NCBI GenBank assembly: GCA_900618425.1
Contig: UZAN01040018.1
Location: 32,815-96,814 of the forward strand
DNA: 64,000 nucleotides
Origin: Echinostoma caproni
Lineage: Eukaryota; Platyhelminthes; Trematoda; Plagiorchiida; Echinostomatidae
Reading direction: 5' to 3'
Positions 56,901 through 64,000 of the stretch are shown piece after piece (within the stretch, counting starts at the first letter, position 1; every line of letters starts with the position of its first letter). A program made the position numbers and the translations under genes. The notes beneath the pieces were generated by a model. It saw only the letters and a program-made list of their open reading frames with translations. It was not told the DNA's origin and made no database searches.

Positions 56901-57418
56901 GACTGAAACAGATACAAGAAGATCTTCCAACAAGGTAGGTGGGTGATATAATCCTTCTCCAGTTTCGTTTTCTATTTCCCTTGATTATCCAAACTGGTTC
57001 GCTTCGAGCTGAATTTTCTTTGGTGTCTGCGAGCCTATAGAAACTGGTTACAATTGATGATTTAGTTATATAAGGTATCGCAGAGCTCATTTTGTGATTT
57101 ACCTTAATGTTCGCCAGGTTGTGAACAGCTAACTCACTGGAAAACAATATTTATAAGTAGTATAAAACAAATTCCTATCTGCGATTGGCTCTCGAGCTTT
57201 TTATCAAATGGAATAGTACTCCGGATTTCCTAACCCGAACACTTGTTCTTAGTATCCTGGAAATATTTCAGTTCATGCCCGTGTTTGTGAAATTTCAATT
57301 TGGGAATTTGCATTAGGTGCGTTCCACGAACCGCACAGGAACCAAATAACAAACTAGAATATATGAAAACTTGTTCAAAGGGGGCTGAACGAAGTTGACG
57401 AATGTTCCTTAGAGCCAA
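44784..57418 (-). CDS. Multi-exon gene of unknown function, 5' end not found
   Basis: A chain of minus-strand exons has GT-AG borders and mutually compatible phases: 57418-57243, 57136-56900, 53118-52854, 49543-49439, then (probably after a missed exon) 46390-46331 and 44932-44784 with the stop. The visible parts add up to about 330 residues, largely helical and charged, with no signal peptide and no domain I recognise. The first listed exon begins at an acceptor in phase 0, so more exons lie upstream. The introns carry a CR1-like LINE, ribozyme SINEs and a SINE-A. The model rests on splice logic alone, and individual exons vary in strength. Confidence 0.5.
44933..46330 (-). other. Intron of the minus-strand gene
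   Basis: It holds one odd element at 45895-45960: on the minus strand GTCTCCATGAGAC, a perfect hairpin, is directly followed by GAAACG and, later, GACTGTCC. This looks like the 3' half of a hammerhead, but the CUGAUGA box is not present. Nothing else is evident. Confidence 0.4.
46331..46390 (-). CDS. Minus-strand gene, exon
   Basis: 60 nt between a weak acceptor (CCAAAATAG) and a consensus donor (gtaagt). It reads MHVDCVTDSDQNTSFSRSL and ends in phase 1, which fits the next exon. The Asp-rich VTDSDQN is not a clear calcium loop. Confidence 0.36.
46650..46850 (-). mobile_element. Hammerhead-bearing SINE (family B), copy d
   Basis: On the minus strand CTGATGA (46821-46815), GAAA (46800-46797) and CTCGAGTC (46796-46789, including the first base after GAAA) are intact and identical to copies a and b. 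They are followed by a body (GCGTATATTCGCC, CTGAAGGACTC) that can be aligned with their 3' regions. The spacer between CTGATGA and GAAA has the same 14-nt length but no longer pairs, and stem I is lost. Confidence 0.7.
46999..47018. repeat. (TTTA)n microsatellite
   Basis: ATTTATTTATTTATTTGACC-type tetranucleotide tract. Confidence 0.8.
47019..48056. other. Stretch without a recognised gene
   Basis: No repeat family or exon that I can support. It would be intronic in the minus-strand gene model. Confidence 0.45.
48057..48215 (+). CDS. Possible short ORF or first exon
   Basis: ATG at 48057 opens 49 codons (MSDPAFFDLTMPGIKLWRVR to TRYTCTHW) ending at TGA, with a donor-like gtgaca just before the stop. 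The PGIKLWRV segment faintly recalls the PGLQIWRI start of gelsolin repeats, but nothing downstream continues such a domain. It lies inside an intron of the opposite-strand gene model. Weak. Confidence 0.22.
48888..48944 (+). CDS. Possible signal-peptide first exon
   Basis: ATG (context ACAAAAATGA) opens 19 codons, MSNGNYCLILLICVSLRFQ, ending in phase 0 exactly at a consensus donor gtgagt. The hydrophobic core LILLICVSL is that of a signal peptide. No downstream partner exon is certain. The phase-0 block at 53675-53892 is one possibility. It lies opposite an intron of the minus-strand model. Confidence 0.3.
49439..49543 (-). CDS. Minus-strand gene, exon
   Basis: 105 nt, phase 0 to 0. The acceptor is CATGTTATAG and the donor gtacac. 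It reads DNLLNEDPFVHSTKLCNVDA, then YRKKAGRIKGQIQ. The frame stays open past the donor to 49166, so a longer exon or terminal exon is possible. A further acceptor (GGTCATTTCAG) and donor (gtactc) bracket a 53-nt piece downstream near 49313-49365. Confidence 0.4.
50755..50940 (+). mobile_element. tRNA-derived SINE (SINE-A), copy 3
   Basis: It shows a GGTGGTGGCCCGGTGG head, then CCCCGGGGATTTGTTCGGAC in the B-box area, a CCCCTTTCCTGAAACTG body and the tail GAAAGGAAGTAAAAGAAAAG. It is colinear with 1712-1895 and 37672-37860. Confidence 0.75.
50941..52853. other. Stretch without a recognised gene
   Basis: It contains a (CAG)5 tract at 51107-51121 ahead of a donor-like gtaagt (51126), and a GC-rich patch at 52080-52300 with overlapping minus frames. 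Neither is enough to call an exon. Confidence 0.45.
52854..53118 (-). CDS. Minus-strand gene, exon
   Basis: 265 nt between the acceptor CAGTTCTCCAG and the donor gtaaac. The first G completes an Arg codon from 56900. It encodes 88 residues (NRLDQHGKIYEIIQMKIEDS to IEKIIRRWKKDSAAEIREPC), predicted mostly helical. It ends in phase 0. The RRWKK part superficially recalls the N-terminal helix-turn-helix of Tc1 transposases, but the splice borders and the lack of other transposase motifs speak against that. Confidence 0.58.
53675..53892 (+). CDS. Possible exon of unknown product
   Basis: Between the acceptor TTTATTTCCAG and the donor gtaagt lie 72 codons plus two bases, open in phase 0 (DVWRALRLAALHLHALRHIV, then CFDGSAVCATPFSHCPGW). 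It is Cys-rich at the end. A second frame is also open. It is GC-richer than its surroundings. It lies just upstream of a LINE and inside an intron of the opposite-strand model. Uncertain. Confidence 0.3.
53940..55495 (+). mobile_element. CR1-like LINE, internally deleted, with endonuclease and RT pieces
   Basis: The endonuclease part is at 53940-54180: KLTDLTSVLRLKIHTNTCAV, ESCLNKDVDDCLVSTEGFQV and YRRDH then GRGVNVNV, the ETWL...GY..YRxDR..RGGGV pattern of APE-type nucleases. Its second half is deleted and the RT follows: LQFAYKPTRSTLDAV, VFLDYSSAFDST, SPYLFATYICDI, KYADYVVLC (YADD changed to YADY), LTLNPSKCVECLYS, SVKYLGVTIDSNLHWSTHI, LLYCSPVIFPGLLKQDF and FRQISSRINAHRNSPIPYLA. Stops and frameshifts are present. 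The 3' end shows ACACAATACAATACAAAG. This is the best-preserved LINE in the window. Confidence 0.9.
55920..56150 (+). mobile_element. Hammerhead-bearing SINE (family B), copy c
   Basis: A head remnant (GACAATACACACAGTTCATG) is followed by a degenerate ribozyme (55972-56018) and a body (GATTGACTAGATGAATTTGT, CTTGAAGACGAGAGCCGAAT) that aligns with copies a and b. A 61-codon frame (56056-56241) lies in this body and is not considered a gene. Confidence 0.75.
55972..56018 (+). ncRNA. Degenerate hammerhead ribozyme (copy c)
   Basis: GCACTA and CTGATGAG are intact. Stem II is GCTCT/AGAAC with one mismatch. GAAA reads GAAG, stem III is lost, and the distal stem I strand is TAGTAC with one mismatch. 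Predicted inactive. Confidence 0.65.
56900..57136 (-). CDS. Minus-strand gene, exon
   Basis: 237 nt between TTGTTTTCCAG and gtatgt. Its first T completes the Asn codon of the previous exon. It reads ELAVHNLANIKVNHKMSSAI, then PVWIIKGNRKRNWRRIISPT, ending in phase 2. It is basic in its second half. Confidence 0.5.
57243..57418 (-). CDS. Minus-strand gene, exon (first visible)
   Basis: 176 nt after the acceptor TCTCCGTTCAG. It reads LALRNIRQLRSAPFEQVFIY, then KFHKHGHELKYFQDTKN, and ends in phase 2 at a weak donor gtgttc. The following intron is only 106 bp. Confidence 0.42.
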
Positions 57419-57649
57419 CTGAACGGAGAATTGCGATTGTAGCACTCAGCATGATGAGGAAAGTTCCCTTTATATCTACTATATAAGTGTTTCATGCATA
57501 GAGATCACAAATCAAGTAATAATATGATAGTCAGTATGCGGTACTTCCACATTTTCAGAAAATACGAACGTGAAAATATTTATTTCAACGGTGGATATTT
57601 GGATTACTACATTGTTTTTTCTTTCGCTGTCTCGACTGATGGACTGATC

Positions 57650-57795
57650 GCACAAGGTGGTGACCGTCAACCATGTAGCTCAGATGTAAGCGTTTCGAAT
57701 CACAATTCGAGAGTTCGCGATTGGGGCTCTGATAGGGAAACAAAAAGCACGCACTGTCCAGTACTCTTTGTCGTTCATGACAAATATATCAGTCG
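57650..57795 (+). mobile_element. SINE family C, copy 3, ribozyme core deleted
   Basis: The head AGCTCAGATGTAAGCGTTTC and the signature GCTCTGATAGGGAAACAAAA match copies 1 and 2. At 57751 GCACTG is joined directly to TCCAGTAC, so the stretch from CUGAUGA to the cleavage triplet is missing. The tail CTCTTTGTCGTTCATGACAA matches copy 1. Confidence 0.75.
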
Positions 57796-58416
57796 CGTAA
57801 ATATATCCCACTTTTTAAACTAATACCAATCGGCCAATAGTTTCGCGACGGAAAATGAACTTTACCAATGTCAAAACTGTTTTGCTTGCCTTTAGGAATG
57901 AGTGTAACGAAACGGGGACAGATTAATTGGAAAAGGTACAGGGGTAGTTGGGTAGAGGAAACAACACCCAAGATTACTGTCATGGTCTCGACTATGTCAT
58001 TTTAGTTGCGTTTGCAGTTCAGTTTATATCTGCTCCAGGAACACAGATCTAGGGGTTACGCATTTTTTTCACCACTTGTCGAAGTCACATTTAGTCAACC
58101 TGCATGCTCTATTGGCACACACACACAATCGATTGTTTGTTTTTGAACAATGCGGCATGCGTGGCACCGCCACCATGTGTGTCTACGTCATGCGCTGCGT
58201 GTGTCCACAACCTTTTTCTATCAATGTGTAAACGACCTTCAGTTGAGTGGCTGATAGTCGCTCCTAGGTGCCGCGCTCACAAAATTTGGGGGACGGTCGA
58301 AAGAACGGCATGAATCATGCGGTTCGGAAGGTTGACAACGTGATTTACTACGACGGATACGTTTATTGGGCGTGGTTACGGCATCGAAATTAGAATGCAC
58401 AAGTGCTTGTGTCTTT
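57796..58416. other. Stretch without a firm gene
   Basis: A minus frame (57983-57789) begins MTVILGVVSSTQLPLYLFQL and meets a donor-like gtaaag, but its phase does not fit the exon at 57418. Confidence 0.45.
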
Positions 58417-58446
58417 GTGTGCGTGCGTGCGTGCGTGCGTGCGTGC
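58417..58446. repeat. (GTGC)n tetranucleotide microsatellite
   Basis: About seven GTGC/CGTG units of alternating purine-pyrimidine sequence, a type able to adopt Z-DNA. Confidence 0.9.
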
Positions 58447-61400
58447 ATAGTGTTAGATAAACTCAAACAAGAACTTATGTTCACATGTCGGTAAATCAAA
58501 TCAACTGTCAAGGACACAGGTCTGTTGATCTAGATCGTGGGTTCTGACTTCCGCGGATGCAATCCGTCCCATGACTCCCGTCCGATACAAGGATCGAGTT
58601 GAATAAAATCTTGATATTTTGGCTTCGGTTGACTAGGTGGAATGCAGTGATACAGTATGGGCCAAATTACCCGGGGAATCATAAACATTTCCATCTAATT
58701 GCAGTAACAAACGATCAACAAGTTGATTTCCAATGCTCCAAGACACATAAGTTTGGAAATACGAACATTTCACCATACTAGTGAATGTGGAAATTCCACT
58801 GACAGATATGTTGAAATAGAGTGCCGGTATATCAAGGGGATTAGCCAGCTGTGGTGGAACATAACATTCCTACTTTTCGCTGGCAAGATCTGTCAAGATC
58901 GGTCTGGGGAACGTCTATGATCGGCTATTTGAGATGGACGGCATAGGTCACTTTCACGTCCAGCGTCACGGGATAAAGAATGTCGATCGGTTGCTCATAA
59001 AATGGGTAGTGGACAGAAACTGTGCACAAATGTAGAATAACTCACGGGCAAGAGAAAAGGTTTTGCGGTAACATGCATCATATTGTTGTGTTCGCCAGAG
59101 TAATAAACAAACGCACGCTGTTTCTCGCAAATGGGGTGCAAAGTGTATGTTTATGTGCTTTGGTCGAATTGTCATGGATTCCGATTTCATTCAGTTCGCA
59201 TCAAAAGAGTAACGAGTGACCCAGATGGTAAATATTTAATGTTTGAAGTTGTAACTACAAAAAGTATAATTCCGCAGATAAAAAACCCATCACTGCCACC
59301 ACCACGAACACGATAATGGCGAGTTATTTCTCTGACTCAGCTAGGAATTCCGCATGGATCTAGTGGACTGAAATCTGATTGCGGTACCCCTAGATAGGGG
59401 GAATGAAGTTTGCTTGGTATTTAGTTTGACAAACTGAACAGAATGCATAGATACATTGCTTTAGGTATGATATTGGGCAGAAAACTGTTTCATCTCATAA
59501 CAAAACAAATCAGTAATTTTCAGTATTTTCAAAAGTGATTGGAGTTTTGACAGATTTTTGGTGCGGGTAACCAAACTGTAGTGAGATTTACACACACCGA
59601 ATGTTTAAATTTTGCTATTCATTACCACATGATGTTTTAAATGACATTTTCTCACGTTGAGAACCTCGCAAAATACACGTCATGCGTCACAAACACACGG
59701 TTAGATTTTTGTACAATCTTTGTTTTGAGGTTACCCGCTAGTAGCTCGGATTTAAAATCTGTGGAGAATACTCATCGGCTCGATATGTCGCTGATGCCTC
59801 CCAGCTAATGCCTCTTAGAACGCGGCGGGGAAATAATTACATCGCGATCTGTCCTGTGCTAGTTTTTAGTATGTAGTAAATCAGGCTTGGATCAAAAAAT
59901 TGCCCATTTTTGAGGCAGTATAAAAATATCTAGTGATTGCGCATCAATATTGTTTCATACACCTAGCTCACATGTCCAAATTCAACTATATGAATCACAA
60001 ACATCGGAATATGATGTTTTCAAGACCCCTCTACAAGAGTATTTACTATTATACTACTAGTACCAATATTGTATTGCATATGTTGCATGAAAACGCACAC
60101 TTTGCGTTTTTTTGCGGCTATTAACTTGTAGCCCACTCACAAAATATCAAATCACAGTATTGATTCACCAATGGACAGTTTCTGAAAGACCTTACCAAAC
60201 AGATTTATCCGTTGGGGCAAACGAGGTTATCGTAATGAAATAGCAATTGGTTTGTGTTTGGATCTTTGGGCAATGATGGAATGACGTTCCTTCATTATTT
60301 ATTAAAAGAAGTGATTCTCAACCTAACACTATTGAGAGTGATTAAAAAAAAGAGTTTTGAGTTGTATGAAACAATGGGGTGATCAATCGCAATGAAGTTT
60401 GATACGCACACAAATACACGCTTACTACTTATACTTAACCAGTAGGTCGAATTAAGTGTGAGAAGTGGATACCGGAGAGTATAAATCATTTTGTAATGTT
60501 ATTACATGAGAAAGGAGCTTTGGCAAAAAGGTGAGCATAGAAAAAGGCCGTGTACATCTCTTTGTTACTGAAAGGTGACTCAGTGGCAGAGATTGCTTAT
60601 AGAATATTGTGGCTCGTAGCCAAGCTACTTTTTAGCTCATTGATGTCTCTGATGCTGAAAGATTTAACACGTGTTTCCACTGCCCCATTTCTATGTGGCA
60701 AGGAATATTGTTTGCAAGAATGGCCTTCTGTCCGAACACATCCGCGAGCACTAGCTGCGTGATTGATAAGTGGATTAATTGAATCCATTGCCAACTCGGT
60801 CGATTAGCACCGTGTTAAAACTGATTACACTCCCAATGTGACGGAAGCGTTTCGAGTCCGGTTCGGGATGGTTAATGCATGTGCGGTTTTGTATTTTAGC
60901 CACGGCGGACGCAGTTAGCTTTTTACTTCATAACCGCCCCAATCCCGCTCTAAATGCTAAAACGCCATTTGTTCAAACACTTAAGCTCTGATTGCCACAT
61001 GATCAAATGATAATTGACTCATAACGATGGCCACAATGAAAGTGAAGAATAGTTGTGATTCAAAGTTTTGAACAAGCAAAATCCTTTCATGATTCTATCC
61101 TAAAACTTCGGTGTGAAATTAGTCATATTCGTGGTTGTATTGGAACGATCGTGAAACCTCAAACACGAGCTTGTTTGCCACTTTGCGCTCTCACCACATG
61201 TTTTGATTGACTTTTTCCAATGTTTTTCATTCACCACTACTTTTCAACCATGCGATTTGCGTGTGCAGAAGACGATAACCGAAATTACTTTTGGAAGCTG
61301 ACTTTGACGGGACACGATTGAACCGGTCAGGTATTTTTGTTCACAAGCGAACAATAAATACCAAATGTTTAAACTGAGAAGAAGTGTTAGATAGTTTATT

Positions 61401-61494
61401 CCTAATTGGACGTGCTTCACTGGTTACATTCAAATACGGTAGCATCAAACAAGGCGAGTTTTTCGTTTGTGCGATTCACATATCCACTGTCAAA
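58447..61494. other. Long stretch without a recognised gene
   Basis: Short frames only (for example 58723-58920, 59131-59316 and 60550-60762). The segment FHSVRIKRVTSDPDG near 59177-59222 ends at a donor-like gtaaat, too little to call. Confidence 0.45.
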
Positions 61495-61921
61495 CTATAC
61501 CTTTTGCAAGTCAAGTTGTCCCAATATCATATGTAGATGTCGTGGTATCATTTCAAGATGTCCGGGAATATATTTCAAGTTAGCTGACTATTATTTCAAG
61601 ATGTCTGGCGATTATTTCACATTGTCCCAGTATCATTTCAAGATGTCCTCGGATCATTTCAAGCTGTTCCGTTGATCTCACCTGTGCTGACAAGCCTCCC
61701 AGTGATATCTGGATGATCACCAATAGATCATGCTCGATCGATATACACATCAGCGTTGACCAGATTCATACCGTTTGTTCGACACCTTCAGGTAACGCAT
61801 GGTGGTCATTCAGACATCGCTGAGAGGCTTGTCAGCACAGGTGAGGTCGACGGAACAGCTTGAAATGATCCGAGGACATCTTGATATGATATAAGGACAA
61901 CTTGACTTGCAAAAGGTATAG
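61495..61921. repeat. Foldback element with 21-bp minisatellite
   Basis: The left arm (61495-61722) and right arm (about 61800-61921) are inverted copies. CTATACCTTTTGCAAGTCAA at the left outer end matches the complement of the right outer end, and CACCTGTGCTGACAAGCCTC recurs inverted near the loop. Within the left arm about eight 21-bp units of the type ATCATTTCAAGATGTCCTCGG are arrayed. The right arm keeps only about three, so the arms differ in length by roughly 105 bp, or five units. The 21-bp period gives a 7-residue repeat in the plus frame 61406-61675, which is not taken as a gene. Confidence 0.85.
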
Positions 61922-62250
61922 TTCCATCAAGCTTTGAATGAAAACAAAGGGAAACGTAATGGAGCAAATGAAGCGTGAACTGAAGAGCTGAGAAGAACAG
62001 TACAATTGATTCAACCTGGTTGGGCTTTATCAGCAGTGCGAATCCATCGACCCAACTGAGGATCAAACCCAGGCAGAACGCAAGTATGCTACCCACCGGA
62101 CCACCGGGCAGCTGATCACACCAATTTTCATTTTCCATTTGCACGATATAGCACAACCCATCTTTGCGAGCTTGTTGTGGGCCTCGCGCCTCGCCTATCT
62201 GTATCTTTCTTGATCTAAAGATATCAAATAATTTGCACCCATATGAAGCC
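61922..62250 (-). mobile_element. Hammerhead-bearing SINE (family D), minus copy
   Basis: On the minus strand GGTGGTCCGGTGGGTAGCA (A-box area) is followed by a B-box-like GGTTTGATCCTC, GTCGATGGATTCGCACTG, CTGATAAA and a decayed remainder. The head and middle match 29815-29950. It abuts the foldback element on one side and the exon at 62294 on the other. A 148-codon minus frame across both repeats is not taken as a gene. Confidence 0.7.
61995..62039 (-). ncRNA. Decayed hammerhead ribozyme
   Basis: GCACTG (62039-62034) and CTGATA of the core are visible. GAAA reads GAAT and the distal stem I strand no longer pairs. Predicted inactive. Confidence 0.5.
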
Positions 62251-62293
62251 ATCTTGCTAGGATAGATTAATCGCAGTTTACATCACCGTACAG

Positions 62294-62503
62294 TATCAGA
62301 AGAAACTCGATATTTTGCGAAAAAGCTGGTCAGAATGCTCAAAGCTATGCACGTATTCAACTTTGGAAGGCAACGATTGATGTTTACACTTATAAGGACC
62401 AGTGTGGAAGAGCATAAAATGCTATCAGAAAACGAAATCTTAATATTGGACAAAGAATGGCTTATTCTGAAACAGTGCATGCTGTCAAGCAAATACGAAA
62501 TGA
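62294..62503 (+). CDS. Internal exon of an unrecognised gene
   Basis: 210 nt between the acceptor CATCACCGTACAG and the donor gtacgt, open throughout: SEETRYFAKKLVRMLKAMHV, RTSVEEHKMLSENEILILDK and WLILKQCMLSSKYEM. It enters after two bases and leaves in phase 1. It is strongly helical and charged, as in coiled-coil or axonemal proteins, but no family is recognised. The phase is compatible with 42853, though 19 kb and an opposite-strand gene model intervene. Confidence 0.52.
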
Positions 62504-64000
62504 GTACGTGTTTGTCATAACTAACAGAGTTGCGTCTCACTAAGTTATGGGCGAACCAATTTTCAGGTAATAAAGCTGCTGTGGTCAACAGACACACTCG
62601 AAGGGAGCTCAAAGGGCATATGCGTCTTATTTTTAATTTCAGCTAGTCATTTTGTTTCTTGCATCTGTCGGTCATTTTGGACTAGGCTGGCTTGGAAAAG
62701 GCAGTGAATCGATTATACTTTACGGTCCATTTGGAAGAAATCATTCAATTCATTAAGTGAACTATTCTAGCGAAAAAGTTAGAGTTTGGTTATTCACTGT
62801 CTGACTAATATGTAACTCTAATGATCACATAAATTTATTTAGGAAAACTAACTACCACATCGAGAATAAAAGCATTTTTTTTGGGGGGGGGGAGCAATTA
62901 CTTATCTAAGATTCTTAATTTGGATTTGGCTAACCGCGTATCGTGCATCATGGTATTCGCAATAGATGTGATCGATAAGTGCAATGTGGATTAGGAGGAA
63001 TGAGCGGTGGGAGACTTAGAGGCTTCATAATTTGTTTCGCGGCGTAATGCGTGAATGTATTCACACACAAAAACATTGAGGATTAGGTTAGCTATATAGT
63101 GCGTCATTCACAATCTTTCTGGGACTGGAGTCGGCAAGGCCTGATAAAACGGTACTGATGGTGATTGCGTGTAACGAGTTTAGTACCCGATCAGTTGGTA
63201 TTTTCGCACTGATAAAACCGGGCGTCTGGTTGTTCAACCGACGTAACAAAGTAGCATGGGAACAATCAGGATGCATTAACAAGGATGTGGACACTGTATA
63301 AACCATATGGGCTTGTAACTTGTAGTTAGTAAATTTGCAGCCATTGTTTCTGGCTTGGTGATGAAACCGTTGAAGCCACTCATCCTCGCGTGGTCTTTCC
63401 TACCGTAAGATTTAAGTTATCATCTAATCTTATCTGAATAGCATTGCGTAAACAGGGACAGGTTTCTGTCAGTACTGTATGATCTTGCATTGTTTCTTAC
63501 AATTCTATCTTTTCTCGGGGGTAATCTAACTGGCTCAAATCACTTCATCACTTTTCTCGGCCAAACATCTGAGGAGTAATCCTGTCCACTTTTGTTTCAG
63601 TTTTCTACCCTACGATCCACGATCAACTTTGACGGTCTCCTTATTATTTATGATGATGAGGTCATTAATGAATCTCAATCTCAAGGAGACTCACGCTCGT
63701 CAGAGTTTCAAATCGGATGATCTGCATTAAGTACTTGGTCCTTGTATCTCCATTTATCTATTAACGCTTCTACATTTGGAGATGCTACCCTCTCACGAGC
63801 CAGTAGAGAGCAGAACTTAATTTATTCCGTACTATATGTTGCCAACAGTAAGCCCTTAACAGTATTTTGATTTTTATACATACCAAGATCTCACGTAGAA
63901 TTCACACATGAATGACAACTTTAAAAACAATCAACGGTTGTGGAGTAGCAAGCTTGGATTATCCTACCCGATTTTTAAGAGGCACCAGGCACTCTTGATG
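62504..64000. other. Right end of the window
   Basis: No gene found. There is a run of 10 G at 62883-62892. The last 26 bases (GGCACCAGGCACTCTTGATG at the very end) resemble the GGCAACAGGCACTGCTGATG at 2950-2968, which is a hammerhead stem I and core start. Another ribozyme SINE may therefore begin here and run past the edge. Confidence 0.5.

Noticed and set aside
60785..60930. tRNA-like segment with GCGTTTCGAGTCCGG
   Set aside because: There is a B-box-like motif and slight resemblance to the SINE-C head, but no body or ribozyme follows; not enough to call a copy.
61406..61675. Plus frame with a 7-residue repeat (FKMSSDHFKL-type)
   Set aside because: The periodicity is the 21-bp minisatellite read in frame; there is no start context or splice support.
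61806..62252. 148-codon minus frame
   Set aside because: It runs through the right arm of the foldback element and a decayed ribozyme SINE; no protein family is visible.
1..64000. CRISPR arrays, bacterial operons, rRNA genes and standalone tRNA genes
   Set aside because: None is present; tRNA-like motifs occur only as SINE heads and the window is clearly eukaryotic.

Overview
This is a gene-poor, repeat-rich window of a metazoan nuclear genome. The best guess is a digenean trematode or a close flatworm relative. The evidence for that is: small exons split by long introns; GT-AG splice sites; a calponin-family muscle gene with many CLIK repeats; CR1-like, RTE-like and Penelope-like retroelements; and many short tRNA-headed SINEs that carry type I hammerhead ribozymes, as the Sm-alpha elements of schistosomes do. 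The species cannot be fixed from the sequence alone. N runs and single Ns mark it as a draft assembly.

Genes. The one gene that can be named is a five-exon calponin-family gene on the + strand (11869-21130). Exons 1-4 encode an N-terminal calponin-homology (CH) domain. A large last exon encodes seven 39-residue calponin-like repeats. A polyadenylation signal lies at 21657. Three further gene models are supported only by splice sites, open frames and compatible intron phases, and I do not recognise their products. They are: a two-exon + strand gene of about 98 codons (25650-26776); a + strand exon set (27551-32059, perhaps continuing to 42682-42853 and 62294-62503); and a - strand gene with at least six exons running from 57418 down to a stop at 44784, followed by AATAAA. 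Several weaker single exons are listed with low confidence.

Repeats. Degenerate non-LTR retrotransposons lie at 2371-3745 (-), 4380-4975 (+), 7640-9795 (+), 33632-34260 (+), 35960-36480 (-, RTE type) and 53940-55495 (+). Penelope-like elements lie at 22127-23440 (+, with a GIY-YIG domain) and 42925-43320 (-). A tRNA-headed SINE without a ribozyme (SINE-A here) has three copies. An unclassified repeat of about 430 bp (R1 here) has two.

The most interesting layer is a superfamily of hammerhead-bearing SINEs with at least ten copies. Two copies keep an intact-looking ribozyme core. They sit head to head inside intron 2 of the calponin gene, one of them in the sense orientation. Other copies show graded decay of the same fold. 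One has lost the core exactly between the two stem I strands, and what may be another is cut by the right edge of the window. A separate foldback element at 61495-61921 is built on a 21-bp minisatellite.
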